Under the pieces are notes generated by a model. It had not been told where the DNA came from. It worked only from the letters and a program-made list of their open reading frames with translations, and did not search any database. Shown here piece by piece: positions 44,440-56,055 of a DNA stretch of 64,000 bases. The position numbers and the translations under genes were made by a program. Where the stretch lies: assembly GCF_910592395.1 (NCBI RefSeq), contig NC_088325.1, positions 7,905,501-7,969,500 of the forward strand. The letters run 5' to 3'. Origin of the DNA: Lineus longissimus. Taxonomy: Eukaryota > Nemertea > Pilidiophora > Heteronemertea > Lineidae. The number at the start of each line of letters is the position of its first letter. Position 1 is the stretch's first letter.

Positions 44440-44842
44440 TTATCCCCTTTCTTCCAATTCCCTGGTCAAAGGTTCATCCCAATCTGAACTGCTTCTCCAA
44501 ACTTCCTGGTTAAGGAACTTTGCCCTGATTGTGAAAGGTGTGATGTATCCATATGGGTCGTTGATCGACGACAGAAGGCTGACAATTCCCCTCTTGGCCA
44601 TGACAATCTGTTTTGGCTGACAGATGAACAGGAAATATCTTCTCAAACATTCAACCTTACTCCCAGGGTTTTCTGTAATGGAGCCTCCTCTTTGTCGAAA
44701 TCGACCTCCTGTATTGCGTGCATTTGTTGGAGCCGCCATCCCCTTTTCTCGCCAGCTTTATGACATCTGTGGCAAAGGTAATGCTTGTAGGTGTACAGTC
44801 AATCGATTTATGCAGGTCATCCATGTAGAAATCTGTGGACAT
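44440..44842 (-). pseudogene. pol: BEL/Pao reverse transcriptase, active-site part
   Basis: The frame 44657-44842 starts 'FYMDDLHKSID', containing the YxDD catalytic box. The frame 44440-44739 continues 'MAKRGIVSLLSSINDPYGYI' and 'TPFTIRAKFLNQEVW', the block that follows the palm in BEL/Pao elements. The two frames differ, so a frameshift lies near 44,700. Confidence 0.85.
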
Positions 44843-45091
44843 GGCATCAACGACTTCCTGGCTGAACTAATCCTTGTTGTCAATTCCTGTCCTCCTCAGT
44901 ACATAGTTTGCGCATGCAGGAGAGTCCATTGCTAAACCTTGGATGGTCCAGGGGCTTCAATATCTCTCTTCCATAGAAAGCGTAAGGCATCTGCATCTTC
45001 TCTATCTACTTTCACCTGGTGGAACATTGCTTCCACCTCTGCCCAATAGTTGACTTTGTACAGACGAAACCTTTGCAGAATCCCAAACAGA

Positions 45092-45330
45092 CTATTCTGT
45101 ATTCAGCAAGTCTGGTCCCGTCATAAGGTTGTCATTTAGGCAGGTTCCTCTCGATTTCACTGCAGCATCAAAAACTATCCTGACCTTTCCCGGTTTGTGC
45201 GGATTTGTCACTCCAAAGTGTGGCAAGTACCATGTTTTAGGGAAAATGGATGCTGCTTCGACCTCTGTAAGCTGTCGAGCAAATCCGCTAGTAATGTGTG
45301 TGTTCATTGTCTTGCAGTACAGATCTTTGA
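45092..45330 (-). pseudogene. pol: BEL/Pao reverse transcriptase, finger part
   Basis: 'YLPHFGVTNPHKPGKVRIVF' followed by 'DAAVKSRGTCLNDNL' and 'GPDLLN' is the N-terminal RT block of BEL/Pao elements, including the first palm Asp region. Separated from the YxDD piece by about 250 bp with disrupted frames. Confidence 0.85.
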
Positions 45331-45423
45331 AATCTGTGTCTTTCTGAAATCAATTAATAAGACCACGGTAGCGTTTTTTTGCCATGTCACTGCTTTTATA
45401 ATAGTCATTCTATAGTCATTCTT

Positions 45424-45915
45424 TCATAATATTGGAACCTGACAGTGTCTGTTTACTAACTTGGTGCTGTTCTGCAGTATCTCAAGGGCACGCCTGTCCT
45501 CAGATGAAGTTGGATCCTTGGTGTCGTTGGTGATACCAAATGACTCAGTTTCCAAGAACATTTTCAGTTGGTCCTGGAGTGCCTGGTCTTCTGTCTTGAT
45601 GAAGTTAACCCTGGCCTCGATAGCTTCATTTTCCGCTTCTGTCTTTGCGCCTACTCCCATAATGGTCCATTCCAGTTTGATCCGTACAGCTATGGGTTGA
45701 TCCTCTCCCCCTCTGCAAACCTCATGCTGTAGGTGTATCTCTTGGCAGTCGATACCAATTAACATCTTGACCTCTGACGTGTCTATGTAATCCGGTATTC
45801 CAAGATCCCGACAATGACCCCAACTGTGGCTAAGTCTCTGCGACGAACACTTGAACGTATCAGATTCCACTGTCCAGGCTTTACAAATGTGAGGTGCTCC
45901 CACAAAATCAGTCAC
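45424..45915 (-). pseudogene. pol: BEL/Pao protease, C-terminal part, and RT lead-in
   Basis: 163 residues with 'SEVKMLIGIDCQEIHLQHEV' and 'PIAVRIKLEWTIMGV', which follow the aspartic protease in BEL/Pao. The matching N-terminal part lies at 46934-47362, separated by about 1 kb of unrelated, gene-free DNA (45920-46930). Confidence 0.8.
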
Positions 45916-46933
45916 TTGGGCATTTTTTTTTCAAATTGAGTTAGCCTTATATATGACTAGTTGGCATCAAGAGCTACACAAAACACCAAACCTTTTGGAA
46001 ATCGGACCATAAATAAAAAAGTTATGGCCAAATGAATTTGGTGGTTTGTCATGGTTTCAGGAACCGCCGAAAATGAGAAAAATACCTTTGAAGTTGGAGT
46101 ACACTTTTCACAGTTTCTCCTGCATTTGTCCTCGGCAACCATCAAATCCGAGGGAGGAATCAATGTTTTTCTTGTAGTATGGGTTAAAGACTATCCAGGA
46201 GAAGGTGTTCCAGGTCACTCCCAATCTCTAGTTGGGCAAAATTTCACTTTTTTCACTTTTTTCATGTTTTGAAATTTTGAGTTTTTATACAGAAATGGAG
46301 AAAATCTATAAAAAAAAGTATAAAGTATGACTTGAATTTAAACAGTTTCTTATGGAACTTTATTTGAAAAGAAACATAATACAAGGTTGATACTGAAAAA
46401 AAAGTACTTGTCAGGAACATTTGCAGGCTTTATAAGGCCTCAAAATTTGGTTGCCATTAGCAACGGGCGGCCATCTTGATAAATCCCAACTTCAGCGTTT
46501 TGCATGAAAGTCACTATTTCGATCACTTAACCCTTTTAGTGTCAACCATGTTTTACATTTTCCTACCCCAGAATGTCCGATTTCTTTGAAATAATTTTCT
46601 AAAATGTACTTTAGTAATTGTTTGTAATTGTAGCAGATCTCTTCTGATAATTGTTTAGTACACTATCCTGGATGAAGCTAAAGAAATTTCAACATGAATT
46701 GGTTATTTTTTGGGGTGAAAATGTGATTTTGAACTATCGTCAGAATTCGGTGTTTCCGCTGGTTTGATTTTCAGAGCGAAATTGCGGGAAATATCACTGT
46801 AGAAAGCATATGAGTATTCGGTACCAAACGATCAGATTTGATTGGCTCTTTCGAAAGGTAGAAATAAAACACGGACTGGACAATGCTGAAACGATGTACA
46901 TGCTGTTTTCTAACGTTATATCCCCTGTTGAAC
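45916..46933. other. Insertion inside the BEL/Pao protease region
   Basis: About 1 kb without BEL/Pao similarity or a gene. Includes 'ggccatcttgat' near 46465. No clear TIR or target duplication seen. Confidence 0.5.
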
Positions 46934-47530
46934 TCATAATATTACACAGTTTATAGCGAAATTTAGACCTTTTTCTATCAATTTATGTGATAAAAAAGTT
47001 TGATGAAAATTTGACCCAGTTCGGGATTCCTGTTTCTTGAAACAGGGCCGTGCGACAAGCGACTGATTTTGTGGGAGTGCCTCACAAGCGTGAAGAGTTT
47101 CTCCCCAATTTGAGTCCTTAGCACAAATCCTCAGATTTACAATGTACGAATCTATGGTGGCCTCAGACGTCATTGTCTTCACAGTGAATTGTCTTATTTC
47201 TCCTTTCAATCCTAGATCTTCAGCTAGCTCTTGTGGATAAGCATTATCTGACTCCCAGAGGTCCAAAACTGCTACTGTGCGTATGATTCTCCCATTGTTC
47301 TCCATGGCGTATATCTTGACCAATTGAAAGAAGGTTCCCTGATTGACCTGCTTGTGATACATAGCTTTAGAAGTTCTGTTTTCGTGGACCTGGGGTTTGA
47401 TCTCATGCAGCAGACTGTAGTGTTTCCTCCCTCATGCATCCTGTTTGCATCTGACAGTAGATGGGCACATTTTAACTTGGTGCGACTTGAGGCAATTATA
47501 GCACAGCTGCAGTGTCTTCACCAATTCGCG
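46934..47530 (-). pseudogene. BEL/Pao Gag zinc knuckle and protease N-terminal part
   Basis: About 47380-47520 reads 'LCYNCLKSHQVKMCPSTVRC', then 'GRKHYSLLH', the double zinc knuckle of BEL/Pao Gag; a stop replaces a cysteine before 'GRKH'. The frame 46934-47362 then gives 'VKIYAMENNGRIIRTVAVLD' and 'ELAEDLGLKGE', the retropepsin fold. The catalytic D-S/T-G is not present ('VLDLWESDNAY'), consistent with an inactive copy. Confidence 0.75.
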
Positions 47531-47584
47531 TCTAGCTGTTAGATCCTTTGCTATGAATTGGCTGCATCTACAGTACTGGTCATT

Positions 47585-48790
47585 CGCTACTTCCCACTGC
47601 GAAATTCGTACGAAATTCGCCTGGATTCCTTACCCTTTTCGCATTTTATTTGTACAAAATTCGCAAGAAAGCCTGGCAAATTTCGTACACAATTGGCCAA
47701 GTTTTCTGAATGGAAATTTGTCCACCGAGGCATTATTCGCCAGCGAAAAATTATACCCACCAGCGCATTTCACAGCTTGGCTGGTGACGAATAATGATGA
47801 AACATTTCATTGTTGTTGAAAAATTATAGCCAAACTGACGTGGCAACATAGTCGAGTCTTCAGGTGTTGTAATTAAGAGAAATTAATTTTTTTGTCAGTC
47901 TTGTGAAATTTTTTGGATGGTGCACACACATTTCTTCCTGCCAATCACTTTGATTTCCCCACTTAAATATGATTTCAATCAAAAAAGAGTTTATTATTCA
48001 ACCCTGTCTAGTTTGTTATGATCAACATTTCCTTATAATAAAACAATATTCTAATGCAGATTTCATGCCGCATTGCATAATTTATGATGACCCAATTTAC
48101 ACTGCGCAAGCGCACTGGCCCATGGAGCATGCGCAACGCCAACCTCTTCGTGTATGATTACCAACAGAATCAGCCAGTCGATGACGTAGCACCTCTCATC
48201 CTATCAATTCCTGTAACCGTGTGCGTCCCGTCAATTGAGTCAGGTCAAATTGGTCACAAACGTCAATGCTCTTCAAAGTGAAAAAACCCACGCTTTTTGC
48301 CAAAAAGATCCTCTATTGTATGTGCAGCTACTACCTCGGTTGTCCCTCAGTTTTTCGTTTAGACTTATGACTGCTGGCTTTGCGATTATGTGTATGATTA
48401 GTTGTCAAAGAGCCGCCTCGATGAGGAATTGTTTTAATTGAGAAATTTCCTGGCAAAGATCTAGTAATTCGTCCCGCTTCTGCAAGTCTTGCGCACGTCA
48501 GGATATTCATACATCCCAGATCGTAGTTACAGATGTGTTTGTTCATGCTCGAGACCAGGAAGACTTGTGTCATTAACATAACATGCATAATGTATTGAAG
48601 TGTGTGGTGTCGATCGCGAACAAGAAATGGGATTTGCGAATAAAGTATAACAAGTTTATATGCTTTATTGCTTATATATCAAAAAGAATACTATTTTCAG
48701 CACACTATTATTGGTGTATTGCCTTAATTTGGATGCGATGTTGTCTGTCGTTTATTCTGTGTATTGAGAGGCCTGAACTGAACTCTGATG
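47585..48790 (+). repeat. Dispersed repeat R4, copy 1 (inside BEL gag)
   Basis: Matches 51387-52985 in order and orientation: 'cgaaattc' repeats, 'cgcaagaaagcctggc', 'atttatgatgacccaattta', 'agtcgatgac.tagcacctct', 'ttcctggcaa.gatctagt' and 'cacactattattgg'. About 1.2 kb, without a protein. It separates BEL gag (49039+) from the zinc knuckle, so it inserted into that element. Confidence 0.75.
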
Positions 48791-49038
48791 TTCTTGGAAA
48801 TTCCCTAAGTATTGAAATGTTGTGGGCCGGTATCACTGGACCAGAAGTGACTGCATAATAGGCCCAGGCTACCTTATTGTGAGGCCGAACGTGCATTTTA
48901 GGTCAAGGAGAGCTTCAGTGTTGCACTTTCCAGAAAAACCTATCCCCTGTACTAGCAAGATGCGACTAAAAAATGTTCATGCGACGTGCGTCTTAACAGT
49001 TAGTCCATGGTTTTTGATGCACCTGTTCGTGGAATCTC

Positions 49039-49469
49039 TCAATGAACTTTGGCCGAACCGCTGAATATGTGAAGTTCCATGGCTGGTAGGCCTTTCTCGC
49101 TTTCCCCCCTCACAAGGTAGGCTATCAATTTGTCTTGGTCCTGCATTCCAGGCATTTCACCAGGTAATTCTGTCTCCACTCCCGGAGTCTGCTGATCGAT
49201 CCATCCATCAACTGTCTGTTCCTCTGTTCCGACTAGGCTCATCACTGAACTTTGACTGCGCCTTGGATGTGACTGAGCATACCGCTGGTTACCATAATTA
49301 TCGGCCGGTGTCTCGGTATTCTGGACTGGCTGATGCTGGGAATGAGTGAGCACAAGCTACTTGCTTCTAGTGGGTTCTGGTCTGATCCTTGCCGATTCCC
49401 GACTCTCTGAGTATGTTGCGGAGAGGGTATGAGCCAAACTGCCGTAGAATTCTCAGATGAGGCACTCAC
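49039..49469 (-). pseudogene. gag: BEL/Pao Gag, N-terminal region remnant
   Basis: Frames 49242-49469 and 49039-49353 in different phases. The second ends 'RGESEKGLPAMELHIFSG', matching the 'LPKMELPIFSGD'-type start of the Gag capsid region in BEL/Pao elements; the preceding part is a hydrophilic spacer. The frameshift is near 49,330. Confidence 0.65.
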
Positions 49470-49691
49470 CTTGACGTTGAAAAGCGATCGGATGGTTGCA
49501 GAGACTATCGTTGTGTTGTGTGCAGTATGAATTACAGGAAACTGTCAGGCAAATGACAAAGACCTGCCAAAACGGTGCAAGTCAGTTTTCAAGTGGAGTT
49601 ACTGTGATGTGTTTTTGTGTATCGGGACACCTGGCAAAAGCTGTTGGGCGGACTGGCACCAAAAGAGGGAATATTGGCGATAAAGTGAAGT

Positions 49692-50201
49692 ATTATGGAG
49701 GACTACTAGCTTCTGACAAAATAACTTGAAGATGGAGATCCTTTCTTCTTATAGTTATATATGTATATTCCAAATTCTTCAAAATACAGCATTTATGTAA
49801 TGGACAGTCACAGATTGGCGAGTCCAAATCTGGTGTTTACAGGCTGGAGTCCAAGACCTGAATGACCATATACAATCTTTGATTTACCATGAAAACTATA
49901 ACAACACAAAATCACCAAGGAGACATATTACAAACTTTGACAAATCAAACATGTTTCTGATTAAAAAACTTATACTAATTACACTTGCCAATCAAGCGTC
50001 TCCAACTTGTCTGAACATACTTGATTAATAAAAAAATGACCTTATAGTGAAAGAGTTAAACCCTCAGTAAGCATTGTTTTCAGAATTAGCTAACTAGTTT
50101 TGTGTTTTGACATGTTCGATATGTCAAATATTCACCTTAAACATTATGAGAAATGATAACTTGTAAATTTGTACTTTTGATGAATAGTACACCATAAAAG
50201 A
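49692..50201 (+). repeat. Dispersed repeat R3, copy C
   Basis: About 510 bp collinear with copy B (35263-35771). Begins 'tattatggaggac' and ends 'caccataaaag'. It lies just beyond the BEL gag start, but no matching copy is found beyond the BEL integrase, so I do not call it an LTR. Confidence 0.75.
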
Positions 50202-50244
50202 AGGAAACAGTTGGGTCGGATACTTTAGATATCAGACTAACAGG

Positions 50245-51375
50245 GCAGCCATCTTGAAATCTGTTTCAGGCTTTTAAAGGAGAACGCTTTCATGGAATGC
50301 AATGATTTTCAATTTGGGATTTGCCAATGGTTAGACGAAGGTTCCGTTTGATAATAGGCGTCATCAACTATCTGTTCGCTGCTATCCCATTTAACTCAGG
50401 GTTTCCGCCAGGATTGAATTTGAGGGGGTGGAAAAGAAAATTTTTTTTCTAAAAAACATATTTTTTTCTAAAATTTTTTTTTTCTTAAAAAGGGTATATG
50501 ACCCATCCTGAGACGTTTTTTGGCCCTAAATCTGCTACATTTGGCTCCCAAATGCTGTTTTTTTTTTCATATCAAATCATGAAAATTACTCATTTGACAG
50601 TAAAACAAACTTTAGTGCTCAAAATTAAGGGGGGGATATCCCCCCTTGAAATATTTTAGGGGGGGATGAATCCCCCCCATCTTCCTCTGGCGGAAACCCT
50701 GTAACTTCATGTTCGCTATTCCGGCTATTTTCGTCTCACATTTTGAAATAACCGGTCAAACCAGTCGAATCAGACGAACCTATCAGCATGTAGCCTTGGA
50801 GGGTGGTTTCATTAGTACACAATAAGAGAAGTCTAAGTAGAGGCAATTGGTGCAGTTTTTTGGCATAAACAGGCAACTTATATGAACTTCATAATCATTT
50901 CAAAAAGACAATTTACTGATACATACACACAATTTTGAGTTTTACTGAATCAATTTGGTTACATGATGAGTGGTATCTCCTATACCTGGAATAGATTATC
51001 TCGGCGCTTAGGGGGAAAGTCAGTAAGGAAAGTCCGTGAGGAGGGCCGGCTGACTTTGAGTGGAAATTGAATGGGCATCGTCAACTATCCACGATTCCAC
51101 CAGGGCAGCCATCTTGAAATCCGTTTCCGGCCACTTAAAGGAGAATTCTTTCATGGAATGCAATGATTTTCACTGTGGGAATTGCAAATGGTCAGGCAAA
51201 GGTTCCTTTCAAGTAATGTGCACCATCAACTATCCAAGATGGCCACTAGGGCAGCCATCTTGAAATCCGTTTCTGGGCATTTAAAGAAGAACTCTTTCAT
51301 GGAATGGAATGATTTTCACTGTGGGAATTGCCAATGGTTAGATGAAGGTTCGTTTTGATAGTGGGGGAATCAACT
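50245..51375 (+). repeat. ~143-bp tandem repeat units, interrupted
   Basis: Units at about 50245-50380, 51085-51230 and 51240-51375 share 'gggcagccatcttgaaatc', 'tttcatggaatgcaatgatt' and 'gggaattgccaatggttag'. The array is split by the MITE at 50397-50701 and by about 370 bp of other DNA. Confidence 0.8.
50397..50701. mobile_element. 305-bp hAT-like MITE
   Basis: TIRs CAGGGTTTCCGCCAG (50397-50411) and exact inverse (50687-50701), flanked by TAACT at 50392-50396 and 50702-50706. The CAGGG terminus is typical of hAT elements; a 5-bp duplication is shorter than the usual 8 bp. AT-rich interior with a GGGGGGGATATCCCCCC palindrome at about 50629-50645; no gene. Confidence 0.85.
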
Positions 51376-51386
51376 ATCCAAGATGG

Positions 51387-52985
51387 CTGCACGAAATTCA
51401 CTCGAAATTCAGCTGGATTCCTCACCCTTTTTGCATATTATTCTTACAAATTTCGCAAGAAAGCCTGGCGAATTTTCCTACGCGAAAAAATCGACCATGT
51501 TTTCTGAAACAGAAATTCATCCACGTTATTTTAACAGTGGCATAATTTGCTAGCGAAAAATGATACAAGCAGAGCAACTTGCCGCTTGGCTGCTGACGAA
51601 TAATAATGAAATATTACAATGTTGTTGAAACATTGTAGAGCCAAGCCGACATGGCAACATTCACGGCTATCAGTCTTGCGAACTCTTTGGACAGTGCACA
51701 CACTTTTCTAACTGGCAATCGCATTGATTTCCCCATTAGATATGATTTCAATCAAAAAATAGTGTTTTTATTCAACCCTGTCAAGATAGTTTGGGTAAAA
51801 TTTCGAAACTTTCCTGCTTTGCCTTTAGACTGCCATAATTGGCCGTAAACTCCATCAAAATACTCTGTATTCGCAACACTGATGTCAAAAAGACGACCAC
51901 CACTTTGTTCCTAGAAGTCTGTTCTTCTTCAGCAACCCGATTGTTGCTGCCGGAAACCTCCAAACATTTCCTTATAAAGCAATATTCTTATGCAGATTTC
52001 ATGGTAACATGCTGCTTTGCATAATTTATGATGACCCAATTTACACTGTGCATGTGGTGTAATGTCAAACTTTGTCCAGTGCCGAAATAAAAAATTTCAG
52101 ACACTGGATTTGATCAATTGCCGCCATCTTGGATGCCAGCCTCCTGAGATTCAGGGTTTAGACAATCCTATGTCATTAACTGTGTGGCCAGTTCAGACTG
52201 TAAATATTATTGAGGCCGAATTAGTGCTACTTTCTCTCATAAAACATTATATTTTATTAACAAATAACAAAATATGATCTTTATAAATTGAATTTGACAC
52301 TTACTGGTGGGTTTTAAGATGATTGTATTGAGAACTACCTACGCAGCATAGGGCAGCAATCATTTTCGCGGGCTTTGTGGTGATGCGATAGACTCTCAGC
52401 AATAAGAAAGATGCTTTCCTGAACTACATCCACGGTAATGCTTTTCAAGATGGTGGTAACTTACTAGTTCTGGAGTCGTTATAAGGAACGACATCAGTTT
52501 CACGATTGGTGTATTGTTTACAAACAGAATCAGCTGGTCGATGACATAGCACCTCTCATCCGATCAATTCGCGTAACCGTCAATAAATTCTAGGTAACAA
52601 ACGTCAATGCTCTTCAAAGTGAAAAAACTCACGCTTTGTGCCAAAAAAATCCTCTATGGTATGTGCAGCTTCTGCCGGTTGTCCCTCAGCTTTTCATTTA
52701 ACTGCGTATAGCTGATGTCTTTGTGAATATGTCAAAGAGTAGTTGTCGAAGGGCGGCCCCGATGAGGCATTGTTAGAAATTTCCTGGCAATGATCTGGTG
52801 ATTCGTCCCCCCAAAAAAAGGGATATGCGAATAAAATATAACAAGTTTACAGGCTTTATTGGTTATATATGAAAAAAGAATATTATTTTCAACACACTAT
52901 TATTGGCGTCTTGCCTTAATTTGGGCGCACACGGTGTTATCTGTCGTGTATTCTTTGTTATGGAGAGGCCTGAACTTGCTAAAAG
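51387..52985 (+). repeat. Dispersed repeat R4, copy 2
   Basis: Collinear with 47585-48790 but about 400 bp longer because of extra segments near 51800-52000 and 52080-52480. Gene-free. Confidence 0.7.
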
Positions 52986-53184
52986 AAAATTCGCAGACGA
53001 ATTTTTTCAAATAGTAAGATTCCTAAAATTTGTGGCGCTTTTTCGCACAAGAATATTTGCACTATATAGGATTGTTCAGAAATTATTCGCCTACGAAATG
53101 AATGGTATTGCGCACACGGATAGTTCAAGAATATGCTATGAAATTTGCAAGAAATTAGCATGAAATCTGTCGGTACCGGTACTG

Positions 53185-53450
53185 TACCTCTACAAGGAAG
53201 ATAATTCGTGCTATTTCAGACAATACTGCACAGATTAACCTTCGTGTTCCCACGGTGATACTTGGAGATTTCAATGTTGCCTCATCAAAATTTCTCCGTT
53301 TGCTACACACTTACTGGACTTCTTACAAGACCTTTTGTTCTCTGTTTATCCATGAGGTGGTCCGACCACTGATGGAGTGACAAAAATAGATCAAATATTC
53401 ACAAATTGCAAACAAGGAAAATTTCAGACTGTTACAGCAGTGAGTTATAA
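53185..53450 (+). pseudogene. Endonuclease/exonuclease/phosphatase domain remnant
   Basis: One plus-strand frame with a stop reads '...VPTVILGDFNVASSKFL' and then 'SQKIDQIFTNCKQGKFQTV', the GDFN and D-x-I-F motifs of EEP nucleases found in non-LTR elements and some Helitrons. Too short to assign. Confidence 0.6.
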
Positions 53451-53997
53451 CTTCTATAAGAAAGCTGTGTGGATTTCATTCTTATAGAATATTCACCATA
53501 TTTCCCTTGGTAGGAGTGCACTGTTCTTTCCATGAACGCATCAGTGTTTCACTATTGAAATTAACCAACATCCATTCTACCATACAGCTGACTTCATTAC
53601 CATATTACATGAGATGCGCGTGCAGATCAATTAATTATGCAATTCGGCGCCAGATCAAATTTACTGAAGAAGGGAAAAATGTTGATCTACTTATTGTGGT
53701 TGTCACGGCCACGGTGGTGAAGCTGGAAACAATCTTTTGTGATAAGTTTTGTATAGGGGATCGGCTGTGGCGGATCGAGATACCCTTGTTATCGTCCTTG
53801 TTTCTGGCAGGGCGAAACTTGTTGCCGTTTTTGGCGAGTCCGTGGGACTGGGCCGGCCATCTTGGTAGCCTGCGCAGTAGCCTGGGCAATCGGTAAAACA
53901 GCGTGGATAGACTAAATACGAATGTCATAAACAAAGTTTTTGCTCAATTCTTTCCACTTTTCGCCCAGTATGTCGGGAGTTTAACCTGGCTGCGGCG

Positions 53998-55144
53998 GTG
54001 TTTAAAGACTCCTCGCCGCCCTCAAAAGAAAAGCAGGAGAAATGTACGGTAGATAAAGCTGGCAAAGCGGACCGAAAATCCGCTGACAAGTCTTCGGCAA
54101 AAAAAAGGGGCTTCTCCGTCTATGTGTCTACTTCTTCTGGTTTGAAAACTAGATCGGCCAGAAAATCCAATGAGAAGGTAGCAATTTCTGATGATGACAG
54201 ACTTTTGGATGAGTCTGATTGTGAGGCAGGTAGTGTTGATACAGGGCTGCCTGCCGTCCCTGCTGAGGATGAGGCCAAGGTCATGGAGGTTGTTGTTTGC
54301 CAAGGAAAACAGAAAAACAAGTTGAATAAATAACTCCAATCGTCAGACGAAGAAGTTGAGGACTCTGAGGAGTCAGATGACGAACTGTTAAATGAGTTAA
54401 AAAAGGCATTTGCAGCCTCGGTTGAGGAGGTCGGCCCTCCAATTGATGATAAGTTGGGCCTTAATGTGTTGATCAATGACATGTTTGCCAAACATCTTGC
54501 GGATGATCGGGCAAAAACCCTCAATGAGGAGTACCTACGACCCAAAAATTGTCCAAATATGGTAAACCCGAGGGTCAACTAGAAAATCTCGGATATCTTG
54601 CCAACAGCGTCGCGTATTACTGACATGAACATTGCTCGTGTTGGATTGAAGGTTGCAAAGGGCGAAATTCCAGTGGTTAGGACGGCTGAACTCCTTTTTT
54701 AAGGCTAAGAACAGACTTAAAAAACTCAAACCAAAAGTGAAGGTGCCCGAAATCGGTGAAGCGATTAGGTTGGCTATGGATGCCTTGGCCCTACAAGGTG
54801 CTGCTATGCATGAGCTTAGGGAAGACCTCCAACAAAGTTTGAAAGAGGCAGCTGAGGGCGAGAAGTTAGCCCTGGTGAAGAAAGCGCAACGACCTGCTGC
54901 CCCCCCTAAATTTAGTCAGGGGGCACACAAGGGACCACAGTTCCCCCTCCTGGGACATACAGAGCACAGAATTATAACCGAGCACAACATGGTCGTCAAC
55001 AGTCGGGGGATTGGCGGTGGGGCACGCCCAGGCAATACGGCCAGACGTGCCCCCAAAGTCAAAACAGCTTCCGTCGGAGGCAGCATCAAGGGAAGCCTTA
55101 CGCTCAGGGAAAGCCAGTGTTCCCCAAGTCCAAGTAAAGACTAA
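53998..55144 (+). pseudogene. DIRS-like Gag
   Basis: The first frame (111 residues) is Lys/Ser-rich and ends in TAA at 54331-54333. The same frame then runs on with an acidic segment ('SSDEEVEDSEESDDELLNEL'), 'DMFAKHLADDRAK', 'LRPKNCPNMVNPRVN' (then a stop) and 'DILPTASRITDMNIARVGL'. The last frame (54653-55144) has 'IRLAMDALALQGAAMHELRE', typical of DIRS Gag C-terminal regions. At least two stops and one frameshift. Confidence 0.7.
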
Positions 55145-55158
55145 GGAAGTAAGTAAGC

Positions 55159-56055
55159 ATGAGGTCAATGAGGAGGAGTTTGAGTGTTTTTTGCAGCAAG
55201 CTCAGGGTAGGGCTGAAACAGCTGTTGAGAGAGCTTAGAGAGCATGTTGATGTTTGGAAAACATTGACAACAGATCGTAATATTTTGCAGCATATTCAGG
55301 GTGTAGCTTTGGAGTTTAAAATAATGCCAATGCAATCCAATGTGCCCAGGCCTTACAAATTTGATGCGGCCAAGGCTGCTCTTATTAACGAGCAAATTGA
55401 AAAAATGGAACAAAAAGGCATTGTAGAAAAGACTGTGCATGAGCGGGGGGAATTTATTTCCAACATTTTCACCAGGGATAATAAAATGGGGGCATCAGGA
55501 TGATCCTTGACCTTTCTGAACTTAATATGTTTATTGAATACCACCATTTCAAACATGGATACTTTCATGGATACTTTCCAGCATGCCTTGGACCTTGTTT
55601 TCCCAAATTGCTACATGGCTACCATTGATTGGAAGGACGCATACTTTTCAGTCCCAGTAAGGAAATGTGACAGAAAATATCTAAAATTCCTCTGGGAGGG
55701 GACTATTTTCCAATTCAATGCACTTCCAAATGGTCTCAGCTCCGCGCCCTGATTATTCACAAAAATTGCCAAAGTGTTCTTTGCTCAGCTTAGGAAGCAA
55801 GGGCACTTAAACTCCTCCTTCATTGATGTTTCAATTTTGATAGGTGACCTGTCGGGTTTCAGAACGAATGTCATAGATACATTTAACCTTTCAGATGATT
55901 GTGGTTATGCAGCACACCCTGTAAAGTCTTTCTTGAGGCAAGCACAAAGACCGGTTTTTCTTGGTTTTAAAATTGACTCTGTACACATTAGGAGAAATGG
56001 AGCAAGTCCGCTATCCGTAAGGTGGCAGCACCGTTCACATCGCCAGCCAATCTGA
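55159..56055 (+). pseudogene. pol: DIRS-like reverse transcriptase with altered active site
   Basis: Frames 55159-55503, 55507-55752 and 55774-56055 read 'MEQKGIVEKTVHERGEFIS', 'RMILDLSELNMFIEYHHFKM', 'CYMATIDWKDAYFSVPV' (first catalytic Asp), 'FQFNALPNGLSSAP' and 'SSFIDVSILIGD'. The last stands where the Y-x-D-D box should be, and the second Asp is Val. A frameshift at 55503/55507 and a stop at about 55750 add to the damage. Ends at 'FLGFKIDSV' before the insertion. Confidence 0.85.

Larger units (their letters stand above)
37779..49469 (-). mobile_element. BEL/Pao LTR retrotransposon, shattered by nested insertions
   Basis: Minus-strand pieces appear in BEL/Pao order from right to left: gag (49039-49469), zinc knuckle (about 47380-47520), A17-type protease (46934-47362 and 45424-45915), RT (44657-45330), RNase H (43976-44434) and integrase with its C-terminal domain (37779-38505). 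Insertions separate them: repeat R4 in gag, about 1 kb in the protease, and about 5.4 kb with another gene between RNase H and integrase. No LTR pair was identified. I infer one element from order and strand; two elements remain possible. Confidence 0.7.

Noticed and set aside
49692-50201. 5' LTR of the BEL/Pao element
   Set aside because: No second copy lies beyond the integrase; the ends are not TG...CA, and the other copies sit elsewhere.
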